From: Mycolicibacter kumamotonensis
Lineage (GTDB): Bacteria > Actinomycetota > Actinomycetes > Mycobacteriales > Mycobacteriaceae
DNA length: 64,000 nt
Direction of reading: 5' to 3'
Assembly: GCF_002086285.1 (NCBI RefSeq)
Contig: NZ_MVHU01000019.1
Coordinates: 22,830 to 86,829, forward strand
The stretch's first letter is position 1, and the number at the start of each line of letters is the position of its first letter. Under the pieces are notes generated by a model. The model was not told where the DNA came from. It ran no database searches and saw nothing but the letters and a program-made list of their open reading frames with translations. Shown here piece after piece: positions 1-13,503 of the stretch. The translations under genes were made by a program, and so were the position numbers.

Positions 1-619
1 CTACGGCCCCGAGCAGCGCCAGCTGCCCGACGTGGCGTCGCTGAGTTACGCCGACGCGGTCAAGAAGCTGACCGCCGCGGGATTCGGCAAGTTCAAACAG
101 GTCAATTCGCCGTCGACCCCCGAGCTCAAGGACAAGGTGCTCGGCACCAACCCGCCGGCCAACCAGACCACGGCGATCACCAACGAGATCGTGATCGTGA
201 TCGGCAGCGGCCCGGCGACCAAGCCCGTCCCCGACGTCACCGGCCAGACGGTGGAGCTGGCAACCAAGAATCTGACCGTCTATGGCTTCACCAAGATCAC
301 CGAGGTGACGGTGGACAGCCCGCGTCCGGCCGGCGAGGTGATCGCCACCGAGCCGCCGACCGGGGCGACCGCGCCCGTCGACGGGGTGGTCGAGCTGCGG
401 GTGTCGCGCGGCAACCAGTTCGTCATGCCGGATCTGACCGGGATGTTCTGGACCGATGCCGAACCGCAGCTGCGGGCGCTGGGTTGGACCGGGATGCTGA
501 TCAAGGGTGCCGACGTCGACGCCGGCGGCTCCGGACACAACCGGGTGGTCTACCAGAGCCCGGCGGCGGGCCAGGGCGTCAACACCGACGGCAACATCAC
601 GTTGCGGTTCGGCCAGTAG
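1..619 (+). CDS. pknB: Serine/threonine protein kinase PknB, C-terminal PASTA part (5' end outside window)
   Basis: Open from base 2 with no start inside the window, so this is the last 205 residues of a longer protein. It holds a partial PASTA repeat (about residues 6-72), a complete one (KPVPDVTG, about 75-139) and the last (FVMPDLTG, about 142-205), each ending in a hydrophobic strand. Mycobacterial PknB is an essential transmembrane kinase whose extracytoplasmic PASTA domains bind muropeptides and lipid II at poles and septum. The kinase domain lies to the left of the window. Assignment rests on the PASTA repeats and on the flanking order trpG, DUF881, crgA, which matches the pknB locus of M. 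tuberculosis (Rv0014c-Rv0011c). Confidence 0.93.
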   Translation, partial: YGPEQRQLPDVASLSYADAVKKLTAAGFGKFKQVNSPSTPELKDKVLGTNPPANQTTAITNEIVIVIGSGPATKPVPDVTGQTVELATKNLTVYGFTKITEVTVDSPRPAGEVIATEPPTGATAPVDGVVELRVSRGNQFVMPDLTGMFWTDAEPQLRALGWTGMLIKGADVDAGGSGHNRVVYQSPAAGQGVNTDGNITLRFGQ

Positions 620-622
620 CCG

Positions 623-1303
623 TCAACTGACCGCGGGAACCGGTGTCACCGCGGTCTGCACGGTGGCGGCGATCTCGTCCTCGAGCCGCCGCACCAAGGC
701 GTCGTCACACGCGTAGCCGCAGAACCCCAGCCAGTTGGCCAGCATCCGGTGACCGCCCTCGGTGAGGATGGACTCCGGGTGGAACTGCACCCCGTGGATG
801 GGCAGCTCGGTGTGGCGCACCCCCATGATGACCCCGCCGCGGGTGCGCGCCGTGACCTCCAGGACGGCCGGCAGCGTCTCGGGCAGGATCGTCAACGAGT
901 GGTAGCGGGTGGCGGTGAACGGATCCGGCAGTCCCTTCAGCACCCCGGTGTCGGTGTGGAAGACGGTGCTGGTCTTGCCGTGCAGCAGTTCCGGCGCCCG
1001 GTCGACCGTGCCGCCGAACGCGACGCCGATCGCCTGGTGGCCCAGGCACACCCCCAGCACCGGGATCCGCGCCTCGGCGCAGGCCCGGACCAGGGCGATC
1101 GACGCCCCGGCACGTTCCGGGGTGCCCGGACCCGGGCTGAGCAGCACCCCGTCGAAGTCGGCCACCACGGTGTCCAGGGCGGCCGGGTCGGCCAGGCGGG
1201 CGTCGTCGTTGCGCCAGACGGCAGCCTGCACGCCCAGCTGGCCCAGGTACTGCACCAGGTTGAACACAAAGCTGTCGTAATTGTCGACGACGAGGATCCG
1301 CAC
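623..1303 (-). CDS. trpG: Glutamine amidotransferase, anthranilate/4-amino-4-deoxychorismate synthase component II (TrpG/PabA)
   Basis: A class I glutamine amidotransferase of 226 residues that supplies ammonia from glutamine to a chorismate-using partner for tryptophan or folate synthesis. The catalytic triad is visible: Cys86 in GVCLGHQA and His175/Glu177 in GVQFHPES. The N-terminal DNYDSFVFN motif is typical. I chose the GTG at 1303 over the GTG at 1309. A TAGCCT -10 hexamer (1310-1315) ends 6 nt before it, as in leaderless mycobacterial transcripts, and the resulting start MRILVVDN matches Rv0013. It is convergent with pknB, with only 3 bases between the stops. Whether it serves TrpE or PabB cannot be told from the sequence. 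Confidence 0.92.
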   Translation of the reverse strand: MRILVVDNYDSFVFNLVQYLGQLGVQAAVWRNDDARLADPAALDTVVADFDGVLLSPGPGTPERAGASIALVRACAEARIPVLGVCLGHQAIGVAFGGTVDRAPELLHGKTSTVFHTDTGVLKGLPDPFTATRYHSLTILPETLPAVLEVTARTRGGVIMGVRHTELPIHGVQFHPESILTEGGHRMLANWLGFCGYACDDALVRRLEDEIAATVQTAVTPVPAVS

Positions 1304-1309
1304 GCTCAC

Positions 1310-1315
1310 AGGCTA
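1310..1315 (-). promoter_or_regulatory. Leaderless -10 element of trpG
   Basis: Minus-strand TAGCCT (TANNNT form) with a 6-nt gap to the GTG at 1303. It decides the start codon and implies transcription begins at or next to it. Confidence 0.55.
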
Positions 1316-1334
1316 CCGCCGCGGCCCGCGGGTC

Positions 1335-2087
1335 TCAGTAGTCGACCGGACCGGCCGGGACGGCGTAGCGCATCCGGGCGGGCCCGGGCGTCTCGGCCAC
1401 CTGCAGGTCGGTGCCGACCTGTTCGCTGTAGCCCAGACCGAACCGGATCACGTACTGCTTGTACAGGGTGACCAGGGGAGCGTCGGCCAGCGCGGACTGC
1501 ATCGCAGCCGGGTCACCGATCGCGGTGATGACGTAGGGCGGGCTGTAGGTCCGGTCGCCCAGCAGCAGGGTGTTGCCGACACAGCGCGGTGCTGACTCGG
1601 CGGTGATCCGCTGGTCCTGCATCTGGACGGCCTCGGCCCCGGCACTCCACAACGCGTTGAGCACCGCGGAGATGTCTTGCTGGTGCACCACCAGATCGTC
1701 GGGGGCGGCGTCGCGGGGGAACCGGCCGTTGGCGTCGCGCTGCGCATCGGTGAGGGTCACCACCAGGCCCGGCCCGTGCACCGCCTCCAGACCGGCGGCC
1801 TGGGCCATCTGGTCGGTGCGGTTGCGCATCGCCGATAACGCCGCGCCGGCCCCGCGGCCGTGCACCGAACCCACCGCGGTTGCCAGCGCGTCACGTTTGC
1901 CGGTGAGCTCCTCCACGGTGGATTGGGTGGCTCGGACCAGGTCGACCAGGCGGGGTGCGTCGCCGCGCCGGATCTCCTTACCGCCGGAGACACCGTGGGT
2001 AGCGGCCAGCAGCAGCCCGGCGAGCAGGCACACCAGGGGAACGCCCACCCGCCACGGGGAGCGGCGGCCGGGGAACTCGACCTGCAT
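1335..2087 (-). CDS. DUF881 family membrane-anchored protein (Rv0012 homologue)
   Basis: Protein of 250 residues with one N-terminal membrane segment (about residues 14-32, [20 protein letters not shown]) followed by an extracytoplasmic DUF881 domain with a short predicted coiled coil (about 45-85). DUF881 proteins occur beside division genes in actinobacteria and firmicutes. No enzymatic role is known. I preferred the ATG at 2087 to the more distal start at 2156: a GGAGAG Shine-Dalgarno lies just upstream, and the extra 23 residues would put charged sequence before the membrane segment. It is transcribed divergently from crgA and sits upstream of trpG, the order seen in M. tuberculosis. Confidence 0.85.
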   Translation of the reverse strand: MQVEFPGRRSPWRVGVPLVCLLAGLLLAATHGVSGGKEIRRGDAPRLVDLVRATQSTVEELTGKRDALATAVGSVHGRGAGAALSAMRNRTDQMAQAAGLEAVHGPGLVVTLTDAQRDANGRFPRDAAPDDLVVHQQDISAVLNALWSAGAEAVQMQDQRITAESAPRCVGNTLLLGDRTYSPPYVITAIGDPAAMQSALADAPLVTLYKQYVIRFGLGYSEQVGTDLQVAETPGPARMRYAVPAGPVDY

Positions 2088-2179
2088 CTGCTCTCCAATT
2101 CTCGGCGGATCGCCCGGCTGGGTTAATCTCGTACCGACCCATACTCGCAGCTTCACCGCCGCACTGTCCCGAGGTACCG

Positions 2180-2461
2180 ATGCCCAAGTCGAAGGTTCGC
2201 AAGAAGACCAGCTTCACCCCCTCGGCCGTGAGCCGTACCCCGGTCAAGGTGAAGGGCGGGCCGTCGAGCGTGTGGTTCGTCGCGCTGTTCCTGGGACTGA
2301 TGCTGTTCGGGCTGGTGTGGCTGATGGTGTATCAGTTGGCGGCCACCGGGCTGGACACCCCGGCGGCGCTGAACTGGATGAGTGAGCTGGGCCCGTGGAA
2401 CTACGCGATCGCGTTTGCTTTCATGATCACCGGGCTGTTGCTCACGATGCGCTGGCGCTGA
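2180..2461 (+). CDS. crgA: Cell division protein CrgA
   Basis: A 93-residue protein with a basic N-terminal tail ([14 protein letters not shown]) and two membrane segments (about 31-52 and 72-89), the standard size and layout of actinobacterial CrgA. In M. tuberculosis CrgA binds FtsZ, FtsQ, FtsI, PBPA and CwsA and helps assemble the septal peptidoglycan machinery. The ATG is preceded by CGAGG at a normal distance. It is divergent from the DUF881 gene. cwsA, encoding a known partner, lies 1.2 kb away. Confidence 0.94.
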   Translation: MPKSKVRKKTSFTPSAVSRTPVKVKGGPSSVWFVALFLGLMLFGLVWLMVYQLAATGLDTPAALNWMSELGPWNYAIAFAFMITGLLLTMRWR

Positions 2462-2532
2462 GCCGCTCTGGCCTCGGATTTTGGTGATGTCGCGCCGTCG
2501 GCGATGCCAGCCGGGAAGGCGAAAGCTTGCCC

Positions 2533-2568
2533 AATCACATCGATGTGATTCATCCCCAGTGTGGACAA
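2533..2568. promoter_or_regulatory. 18-bp perfect palindrome next to a consensus DnaA box
   Basis: Positions 2533-2550 read AATCACATCGATGTGATT, a perfect palindrome. At 2560-2568 TGTGGACAA is the exact reverse complement of the mycobacterial DnaA box TTGTCCACA, and 2573-2581 (TGTAGATAA) is one base from an E. coli-type box. All lie in the 140-bp gap between crgA and the PH-domain gene. Binding is inferred. Confidence 0.5.
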
Positions 2569-2601
2569 CTCCTGTAGATAACTTCAAAACCGCAGGTCGC
2601 A

Positions 2602-3039
2602 TTGGCTGAGAATCGGCCCCAGCAAACACAGTGGTCGCCTCCCGCCGGCGGAATCGCTGGTTGCGCGCTTGCCGGTGCGGTGTTAGCTACCAGCGCTGTG
2701 ACGCTCGCCACAGACCTGCCCGGACGTGTTCTGGCCGGTCTTGCCGGAGTCGGCCTGATGGTGTTTGCCGGATTCTCCTGGCGGTCCCGGCCCAAGCTGG
2801 CGCTCACCGCCCAGGGCCTGGCCGTGCGCGGGTGGTGGCGCACCCGGATATTGGCTCCCGACAGCCTGACGCGGGTGCGCGTCACCGAGTTCCAGCGGAT
2901 CGGGCGCACGAACCGGCTGCTGGAGATCGAGACCGACGACGACCTGTTGATCCTGTCGCGGTGGGAACTGGGAACCGATCCCCGCGATGTGTTCGATGCC
3001 CTGACCGCGGCCGGCTACACCGGCCGCGCCCAGGGTTGA
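2602..3039 (+). CDS. PH-like domain membrane protein (Rv0010c homologue)
   Basis: A 145-residue protein with two closely spaced N-terminal membrane segments (about 16-36 and 40-58), then a cytosolic PH-like beta domain (about 62-140) including RGWWRTRILA and LLEIETDDDLLILSRWELG. Function unknown. The family (low molecular weight protein antigen 6/PH-like) is confined to actinobacteria. The start used is TTG at 2602 with only a weak CAGG upstream, so the true start may lie a few codons downstream near QQTQW, where the M. tuberculosis protein begins. Position between crgA and ppiA is conserved. Confidence 0.8.
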   Translation: MAENRPQQTQWSPPAGGIAGCALAGAVLATSAVTLATDLPGRVLAGLAGVGLMVFAGFSWRSRPKLALTAQGLAVRGWWRTRILAPDSLTRVRVTEFQRIGRTNRLLEIETDDDLLILSRWELGTDPRDVFDALTAAGYTGRAQG

Positions 3040-3049
3040 CCTGCAGGCG

Positions 3050-3598
3050 CTAGGAGACCGTCACCGACTCGATGACGACGGGCTCGGCGGGCCGGTCGGA
3101 ACGGTCGGTCGCGGTGGTGGCGATGGCGTCCACGACGCGCTGGGAGTCCGGGTCGACGACCTCACCGAAGATGGTGTGCTTGCGGTTCAGGTGCGGGGTC
3201 TGACCGACGGTGATGAAGAACTGCGAGCCGTTGGTGCCGGGGCCGGCGTTGGCCATCGCCAGCAGGTAGGGCTTGTCGAACACCAGCTCGGGGTGGAACT
3301 CGTCCTCGAACTTGTACCCGGGGCCGCCGCGACCGGTGCCGGTCGGGTCGCCGCCCTGGATCATGAAGCCGCCGATAACCCGGTGGAACACCGCGCCGTC
3401 GTAGAACGGGCCCGACGAGCCGCCGGAGGCGTTGGCGGTCGAGTACTCCTTGGTGCCCTGTGCCAGCCCGACGAAGTTGGCGACGGTCTTGGGGGCGTGG
3501 TTGCCGAAGAGCGCGATCTTGATGTCGCCGCGGTTGGTGTGCAGCGTGGCGGTTGCGGTGGCGATGGGGCTGGAGGTCATGGGTTCACAGTGTGCCAT
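3050..3598 (-). CDS. ppiA: Peptidyl-prolyl cis-trans isomerase A (cyclophilin)
   Basis: Cyclophilin of 182 residues, the same length as M. tuberculosis PpiA (Rv0009), catalysing proline isomerisation in protein folding. Diagnostic motifs are [19 protein letters not shown], which carries the catalytic Arg, and GSQFFITVG; the Trp of the cyclosporin pocket is His ([10 protein letters not shown]), as in many bacterial members. I used the ATG at 3598 by length match; ATG 3580 ([10 protein letters not shown]) is a possible alternative. Neither has a clear Shine-Dalgarno. The open frame continues upstream to 4114, but that extension is low-complexity and antisense to cwsA. Divergent from cwsA. Confidence 0.94.
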   Translation of the reverse strand: MAHCEPMTSSPIATATATLHTNRGDIKIALFGNHAPKTVANFVGLAQGTKEYSTANASGGSSGPFYDGAVFHRVIGGFMIQGGDPTGTGRGGPGYKFEDEFHPELVFDKPYLLAMANAGPGTNGSQFFITVGQTPHLNRKHTIFGEVVDPDSQRVVDAIATTATDRSDRPAEPVVIESVTVS

Positions 3599-3625
3599 TC
3601 GCGGCGTGGTGGGCTGCGTCACGGG

Positions 3626-3631
3626 TAGCGT
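3626..3631 (+). promoter_or_regulatory. Leaderless -10 element of cwsA
   Basis: TAGCGT (TANNNT form) ends 6 nt before the cwsA ATG at 3638, the geometry of leaderless mycobacterial mRNAs. Confidence 0.5.
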
Positions 3632-3637
3632 TGCACC

Positions 3638-4066
3638 ATGCACCAGTCGACCCAGAATCAGCTGACTCACCGAGAACGCCTGACGCGGGGGCTGGCACAC
3701 ACCGCGGGCGGGCCGGTCGACATCGCGCGGGGCGCCGTCGGGCTGGGCGGGGCCGCGGTGCAGCGCAGCGCGGTGGAATTGCGAAGGCGCTACCGGGAGA
3801 GCCGGCTGGCCGACCACGTGGCCGACGCCGCCGAGGCCGCCGCACGGGAGTTGGCCGCCGCCGGGGAGGCGGTGTCCACGCTGCCGGACGTGCTCGCCTA
3901 CGGCGAGCCGCGACGCCGCCGGATTCGCCGCTCCTGGGTGATCGCGGGAGCCGCCGGCGCGGCGTTGGCGGTGGGGGCCGTGGTGGCGGTGTTGATCCGC
4001 CGTTCGGGTCGGCCGGAGGAGCCCTCGCCGCGGCCACCGAGCGTGGACACGCAGCCCAAGATTTAG
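3638..4066 (+). CDS. cwsA: Cell wall synthesis protein CwsA
   Basis: A 142-residue protein with an Ala/Arg-rich, probably helical cytosolic part (about 1-90) and one C-terminal membrane segment (about 105-127) followed by a short Pro-rich tail. This matches M. tuberculosis Rv0008c (CwsA), which interacts with Wag31 and CrgA and influences polar growth and cell shape. Genomic position (ppiA, then cwsA, then the two tRNA genes) agrees. The ATG is supported by a leaderless -10 element at 3626-3631. Confidence 0.85.
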   Translation: MHQSTQNQLTHRERLTRGLAHTAGGPVDIARGAVGLGGAAVQRSAVELRRRYRESRLADHVADAAEAAARELAAAGEAVSTLPDVLAYGEPRRRRIRRSWVIAGAAGAALAVGAVVAVLIRRSGRPEEPSPRPPSVDTQPKI

Positions 4067-4073
4067 AAGATTG

Positions 4074-4146
4074 TGGAGCCTAGGAGATTCGAACTCCTGA
4101 CATCTGCCTTGCAAAGGCAGCGCTCTACCAACTGAGCTAAGGCCCC
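4074..4146 (-). tRNA. tRNA-Ala (TGC anticodon)
   Basis: A 73-nt cloverleaf on the minus strand: acceptor 5' GGGGCCT pairs with AGGCTCC and discriminator A, D arm GCTC-AGC, anticodon arm with TTTGCAA loop (TGC), and T arm AGGAG TTCGAAT CTCCT. The 3' CCA is not encoded, so the CCA-adding enzyme is required. Confidence 0.97.
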
Positions 4147-4158
4147 TGATGGGACTCG

Positions 4159-4232
4159 TGGGCCTAGGAGGACTCGAACCTCCGACCTCTTCGTTATCAG
4201 CGAAGCGCTCTAACCGCCTGAGCTATAGGCCC
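4159..4232 (-). tRNA. tRNA-Ile (GAT anticodon)
   Basis: A 74-nt cloverleaf on the minus strand: acceptor GGGCCTA/TAGGCCC with discriminator A, anticodon loop CTGATAA (GAT), T arm GGAGG TTCGAGT CCTCC. CCA is not encoded. It lies 12 nt upstream of tRNA-Ala in transcription order, as in the ileT-alaT pair downstream of gyrA in M. tuberculosis. Confidence 0.97.
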
Positions 4233-4304
4233 GTAGTCGACTACGACCGAGCGCCGAGATTACCGCACCCGGGGCCCCCCGACCAAAATGGCCCAAAATG
4301 CCGG

Positions 4305-5147
4305 TCAGTCCCGGTCGGCCAGGGTCACCTCGACGCCGCCGACGACGTCGGTGCTCAGGTTGTAGATCACCACACCGAGGGTCGCCATCGCCGTCAGCAC
4401 GACGACGTTGACCAGCCCGATCAGGGCGGCGCCGCCGAAGATCGAACTGCCCGAAACCAGTTCCGCGGCACTGTTGTTGGTCAACAGGTCACCGACGTTG
4501 CTGTTCAGCTTGCTCCAAACGCCCATCGCGCCCAGCAGGACATATAACACCGCGACGGCGATCATCCAGACGAAAAACAGCGCCGTCGACAACAGCAGCG
4601 ATACCTTCAACGCGCTCCACGGGTCGATCCGCCGGATCTGCATGCTGGCCCGCACCGGACCTCGCGGTCCCGACGACACCTGCGTCCGCCTGGACGCCGG
4701 GCGGCGCTGGGCCGGCTCGGACAGATCCGGAAGCTCACTGCCGTAGGCGTCCTCCGACGGCACCGGCGGGGCCGGTTTGGCCGGCTTGGCCGGCTTGGCC
4801 GGTTGTTGGGCCGGTTGTTGGGCCGGTTGCTGGGCCGCCGGTTGGGCGGGCTTGGCCGGCGCGGCCTGCGGGGCACCGGGTGCAGCCGTTCCGGAGACGA
4901 AACGCCGCAGCCGCTCATCGACGCCGGGGGAGTGCGCCGGCGGGTTGGGCTCGGCCGGCCGGGGCGGTTCGGCGGTGCGGGCCGGGCCGGGCTGGCGGGT
5001 CTTCGCCCCGCGCTGCCACGGCGGCGCCTCCCCGGTGTCGGTGATCCGGCCGGGCCGGCCCGCGGGCCGCTGACCAGCAGCCTCGGCCGAACCACTGCCC
5101 GGGGACTCGGCCTTGCCCGGGTGCCCCGGCTCATTCGGTGCGCTCAC
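4305..5147 (-). CDS. DUF3566 membrane protein (Rv0007 homologue)
   Basis: A 280-residue protein. The first ~165 residues are Pro/Ala/Gln-rich and disordered, with QPAQ and KPA repeats around residues 105-126. The C-terminal DUF3566 domain has two membrane segments (about 183-212 and 238-266). Function unknown; it is conserved directly downstream of gyrA in actinobacteria. The start is GTG at 5147, preceded by AAGGAG at 6 nt. The gap to the gyrA stop is 55 bp, so co-transcription with gyrBA is likely. Confidence 0.85.
   Translation of the reverse strand: MSAPNEPGHPGKAESPGSGSAEAAGQRPAGRPGRITDTGEAPPWQRGAKTRQPGPARTAEPPRPAEPNPPAHSPGVDERLRRFVSGTAAPGAPQAAPAKPAQPAAQQPAQQPAQQPAKPAKPAKPAPPVPSEDAYGSELPDLSEPAQRRPASRRTQVSSGPRGPVRASMQIRRIDPWSALKVSLLLSTALFFVWMIAVAVLYVLLGAMGVWSKLNSNVGDLLTNNSAAELVSGSSIFGGAALIGLVNVVVLTAMATLGVVIYNLSTDVVGGVEVTLADRD
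4771..4834. repeat. Short in-gene tandem repeats (9-bp then 12-bp units)
   Basis: Three units near GGCCGGCTT followed by three of GGCCGGTTGTTG, encoding the KPA and QPAQ repeats of the DUF3566 protein on the minus strand. Units are multiples of three, so copy changes would keep the frame. Confidence 0.7.
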
Positions 5148-5202
5148 CCACGGCTCCTTCGCTGTGTATCCGAGCCGCCCGGCGGCTGGGTTTCTCGTCG
5201 GT

Positions 5203-7698
<2,496 letters not shown>

Positions 7699-7739
7699 CT
7701 GTTCCTCGTTAGGTCAGCTGTCGGGAAGGTCGGAGATCG

Positions 7740-10009
<2,270 letters not shown>

Positions 10010-10567
10010 CTAGCCGTAGGTGTCCCGCGGTCCGCGCCCGGAGACGTGCAGCGGGCCCTTGCGCCACGATGGCGCCGTCGGGCCGGTGATCTTCAGCGTG
10101 CTCACCACCCCGTCGCCGACCGCGGCGGCGATTTTCGCCAGCAGCTGGGCCTGGACCAATCGTAGTTGGGTGGCCCAGGCCGTCGATTCCGCCGACACGC
10201 TCAGCACCCCGTCGACGAGTCGGGTCGGCGTCGCATGAGAGGCGATGTCCTCACCGACCACCGCGCGCCATCGCCCCAGGACCGTGCCCTCGGCGACCTG
10301 CGCCGACCAGCCGCGGGCCTGCGCGAGGTCGCGGGTGGCGGCGCCCAGCGTCTGGGGGTCGCGGCGATCCGGGCCCGGCCCGGACCAACTGCGCCGGCCG
10401 GCGCCGCTGCCCGGCCCCCGGCGGCGCACCGGCGCACGACGCCCCTGCCCGACGTCCTTGCCCTGGCTGCGCGCGGCTTCGCGGGCCTCGGCCAGGGTCC
10501 GACGGACCAGATCCATGCCGGCCAGTCCGGCCAGGTGCGCCGGCGGTTCGAATTCGGCATCGCTCAT
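10010..10567 (-). CDS. dciA: DciA-like DUF721 protein (Rv0004 homologue)
   Basis: A 185-residue protein. The N-terminal half is basic and flexible (about 15-70), and the DUF721 domain (about 80-175) includes [18 protein letters not shown] and [18 protein letters not shown]. DciA is the ancestral bacterial loader/operator of the replicative helicase DnaB. The ATG at 10567 overlaps the recF stop as ATGA, implying translational coupling. The open frame continues to 10837 inside recF, but that part is not homologous. Order recF-dciA-gyrB is conserved in mycobacteria. Confidence 0.9.
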   Translation of the reverse strand: MSDAEFEPPAHLAGLAGMDLVRRTLAEAREAARSQGKDVGQGRRAPVRRRGPGSGAGRRSWSGPGPDRRDPQTLGAATRDLAQARGWSAQVAEGTVLGRWRAVVGEDIASHATPTRLVDGVLSVSAESTAWATQLRLVQAQLLAKIAAAVGDGVVSTLKITGPTAPSWRKGPLHVSGRGPRDTYG

Positions 10568-11724
10568 GATCCGCTCCCGATCAGTTCGGACACCCTGCCG
10601 TCGTCGCCCTCGGCGACCGCGATGCGGATCTGGCGGGCCTGCCAATCCGCCGGCACATCCTCGGTGACCGCGGCGGTGATCAACACCTGTTCCGCGGACG
10701 CGGCGACCTCGGCGAGCGCCCGCCGACGCGCGGTGTCCAATTCGGCGAACACGTCGTCGAGCAGCAGCACCGGTTCGGCGCCCTCGCTGCGGAGCAGTTG
10801 ATAGGCGGCCAACCGCAGTGCCAGCGCCATCGACCACGATTCCCCGTGGCTGGCAAAGCCTTTCACCGGCCGGTCACCGAGCCGCAGTTCCAATTCGTCG
10901 CGGTGTGGCCCGACCAGGCAGACGCCGCGTTCCAATTCGGCGCGCCGCCGGTTCGCCAATTCCGCCAGCAGCACCTGCTGTAGTCGGGGAGGACCCTGCT
11001 CGACGTCCTCGGGAGAAACCTCCACTTTGGGCCGGTAGGCCACCGCCGCATTCCGCGGTCCGGGCGCAAGCAGTTGATACGCCTTTTCCACCTCGGGGGC
11101 CAACTGGTTGACCAGGTCGATCCGGGCGGCCATGAGGTCTGCACCGTGCGTTGCCAGTTGGGCGTCCCAGACGTCAAGGGTGTCCAACACCGAACGGTCA
11201 CCGCGGTGCAACGCCCCCGCCGCGCTTTTCAGCAGCGCCGTACGCTGCCGTAACACCTTGTCGTAGTCGGCACGCACGGCGGCGACCCGCGGCCGGCGCA
11301 CACTGGCCAACTCGTCGATGTAGCGGCGTCGCTCCCCGGGGTCCCCGCGGACCAGCGCCAGGTCCTCGGGTGCGAACAACACCGCGCGCAACACCCCGAC
11401 GACCTCGCGGGCGTGGCGCACCGGAGCTCGGTTCAGCCGGACCTTGTTGGCACGCCCCGCCGCGATCTCCAGATCCACCGCGAGTTCCCGGCCCTCGTTG
11501 ACCACGATGGTGGATATCACCGCGCGCTCGGCACCCGATCTGATCAGCGGTGCGTCGGTAGCCACCCGGTGCGAACCCAGTGTTGATGAATACCACAGAG
11601 CCTCAACAAGATTGGTCTTCCCATAACCGTTCGGCCCGACCAGGACCGTCGCGCCCGGTTCCAGTTCGAGGTCGACGTGCGCCCAGGACCGGAAATCGCG
11701 CAGGCCCAGGTGGCGGACATACAC
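10564..11724 (-). CDS. recF: DNA replication and repair protein RecF
   Basis: A 386-residue SMC-like ATPase that helps RecO/RecR load RecA at gaps. Walker [10 protein letters not shown] lies at residues 30-38, the signature near [10 protein letters not shown] and Walker B in [12 protein letters not shown]. The start is GTG at 11724 ([14 protein letters not shown], as in M. tuberculosis). It begins 38 bp after the dnaN stop with no gnd gene between, unlike the fast-growing M. smegmatis layout that I recall. Confidence 0.98.
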   Translation of the reverse strand: MYVRHLGLRDFRSWAHVDLELEPGATVLVGPNGYGKTNLVEALWYSSTLGSHRVATDAPLIRSGAERAVISTIVVNEGRELAVDLEIAAGRANKVRLNRAPVRHAREVVGVLRAVLFAPEDLALVRGDPGERRRYIDELASVRRPRVAAVRADYDKVLRQRTALLKSAAGALHRGDRSVLDTLDVWDAQLATHGADLMAARIDLVNQLAPEVEKAYQLLAPGPRNAAVAYRPKVEVSPEDVEQGPPRLQQVLLAELANRRRAELERGVCLVGPHRDELELRLGDRPVKGFASHGESWSMALALRLAAYQLLRSEGAEPVLLLDDVFAELDTARRRALAEVAASAEQVLITAAVTEDVPADWQARQIRIAVAEGDDGRVSELIGSGS

Positions 11725-11762
11725 CGCGAAACCACCCCTCCCGTCGTGGCGGGCCGGGCCGG

Positions 11763-12959
11763 TCAGCCCGGCAGGCGAACCGGCATCAACAGGTAGACGT
11801 AATCCGACGGTACGGCCGGGAACGGGCCGGCGCCGCTCAGCACCGGGTCGTCGTCACCGGCCGGTCGCAGCACCGCCGGCTTTTTAGGATCGGTGAATCC
11901 CATCGAGACCTTCTCGCTGTGCAGCGAGCCCAGGCCGTCGGTCAGATACGTGGGGTTGAAGGCGATGGTCAGCGGCTCGCCGACGAAGTCCACCGGCAGG
12001 TCCTCCTCGGCCCGGCCGACATCCTCCGCGCCGGCGGACAGCCGCAGGGTGCCCTCGGACAACTCCATGCGGACCTGCGCACCACGATCGGCCACCAGCG
12101 CGACACGCTTGATCGCCTCGGTCAACTCCGCCACCCCGATGGTGGCGACCGCAAGGTGTTCGCTGGGCAGCAGTTGGCGGAATTTCGGGAATTCGGCGTC
12201 CAACAGTCGGGTGGTGCTGCGCTTGCCGCCGCTGGTGATCCCCAGCAGGCCTTCACTGCCGACCGCCTGTCCCGCACCCAGCGCCAGATGCACCTCGGTG
12301 CCGTCGCTGCTGGCTTTGGCGGCTTCGGCCAGCGTCTTGGCCGGCACCAGCACGGCAGCTTCGGTGCCCGGTGCCGACGACCAGGTCAATTCCCGTACCG
12401 CCAGACGGAAACGGTCGGTGGCAGCCAAAACCACCGTGTTGCCGGAGATTTCGACGCGAATTCCGGTCAACATCGGCAGCGTGTCGTCCCGGCCCGCGGC
12501 GACCGCCACCTGACCGATCGCCTCGGCGAACAGATCCGCCGGCAACACCCCGGTCTCGTCGGGCAGAGTCGGCAGCGTCGGGTAATCCTCGACCGTCATG
12601 GTCGGCAGCGAGAACCGGGCGTTACCACAGGTCAATGACGCTCGAGTGGCCTCCACCTGGACCTCGACCGGCTTGGCCGGGAGTGCCCGGGTGATATCCG
12701 ACAAGAGCCGTCCGGACACCAAAACACTGCCCGGAGAAGCGATCTCAGCCGCAAGCTGGACCTCGGCGGAAACCTCGTAGTCGAACCCCGAAACCGTCAA
12801 CCCGTTGTCGGAACCCGTCAGCAGCACCCCGGCCAGCAACGGCACGGTGGGCCGGGCCGGCAGGGATTTCGCCACCCACGCCACCGCGTCGGCGAAGTCG
12901 TCCCGGTCCAGGCGGAATCTCAAGTCGGTCAGACCTGCGTTCGTGGTCGCCGCGTCCAT
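11763..12959 (-). CDS. dnaN: DNA polymerase III sliding clamp (beta subunit)
   Basis: A 398-residue clamp that encircles DNA and tethers polymerase and repair partners. The three repeated clamp folds and the C-terminal LMPVRLPG, which forms the clamp-motif pocket edge, are present. The usual mycobacterial length is about 400. ATG at 12959 has GAGAGGA 5 nt upstream. It is separated from dnaA by the 544-bp oriC gap. Confidence 0.98.
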   Translation of the reverse strand: MDAATTNAGLTDLRFRLDRDDFADAVAWVAKSLPARPTVPLLAGVLLTGSDNGLTVSGFDYEVSAEVQLAAEIASPGSVLVSGRLLSDITRALPAKPVEVQVEATRASLTCGNARFSLPTMTVEDYPTLPTLPDETGVLPADLFAEAIGQVAVAAGRDDTLPMLTGIRVEISGNTVVLAATDRFRLAVRELTWSSAPGTEAAVLVPAKTLAEAAKASSDGTEVHLALGAGQAVGSEGLLGITSGGKRSTTRLLDAEFPKFRQLLPSEHLAVATIGVAELTEAIKRVALVADRGAQVRMELSEGTLRLSAGAEDVGRAEEDLPVDFVGEPLTIAFNPTYLTDGLGSLHSEKVSMGFTDPKKPAVLRPAGDDDPVLSGAGPFPAVPSDYVYLLMPVRLPG

Positions 12960-13503
12960 AGCGTCCTCTCGTCACCCCGATATCAAGCCCTACCCCGCGG
13001 CGACCGGTGAACATCCCCCACCTGCGGCCGTGCAACGCCCCCGACAAATCGCAAGGGCGGTAGGTCACCAACCGTAGAGCCTAGAAGCTCGTCGTGAAAG
13101 TTAATCGACGACAACCGTCGCCCCGAAGGGGCCCTGCGCTAAGCCGGGGCTCGACGGTTGTGAACAGCCCCCTGCGGCGCGAATCCCCAATGGCCTGTTT
13201 TTAGAGAGAATCGACGAAGAGATCCCAGTATTAGTAGTAAGGCCTGTGCAAGTTGGGCACAGCGGTGCATCGATGCTGTTGAGCGGGGCGATGGGGCTGG
13301 GGACCGCCGGTGAATAACACGCCGGGTCCGGTTGGGGTCGCTGTGCATGAAGCCGCCGCTGTGTATCCCCGGCCGGTTGCTCATCGGTTCATGGACAGGT
13401 TGTCCGCAGCGGTATCCACAGGCTGCGGACGTAACAGGTGTTACGAGTGAGTCGGAAGTTTTTTGCAAGAAAGCGGGGATCATCTGGGGCGGTGGCCCCG
13501 ATA
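12960..13503. other. Origin of replication (oriC), dnaA-dnaN intergenic region
   Basis: A 544-bp gene-free stretch in the position of oriC in mycobacteria. Box-like sites relative to TTGTCCACA are TTGTCCGCA (13400-13408), GTATCCACA (13412-13420), TTGTGAACA (13158-13166), and on the minus strand TCATGCACA (13342-13350) and ACGTCCGCA (13424-13432); most are degenerate, as is usual here. A comparatively AT-rich patch lies at about 13197-13243. A 10-bp perfect inverted repeat (13111-13120 and 13152-13161) flanks a C4/G4 hairpin (13121-13131). The dnaN promoter must also lie here. Confidence 0.85.
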
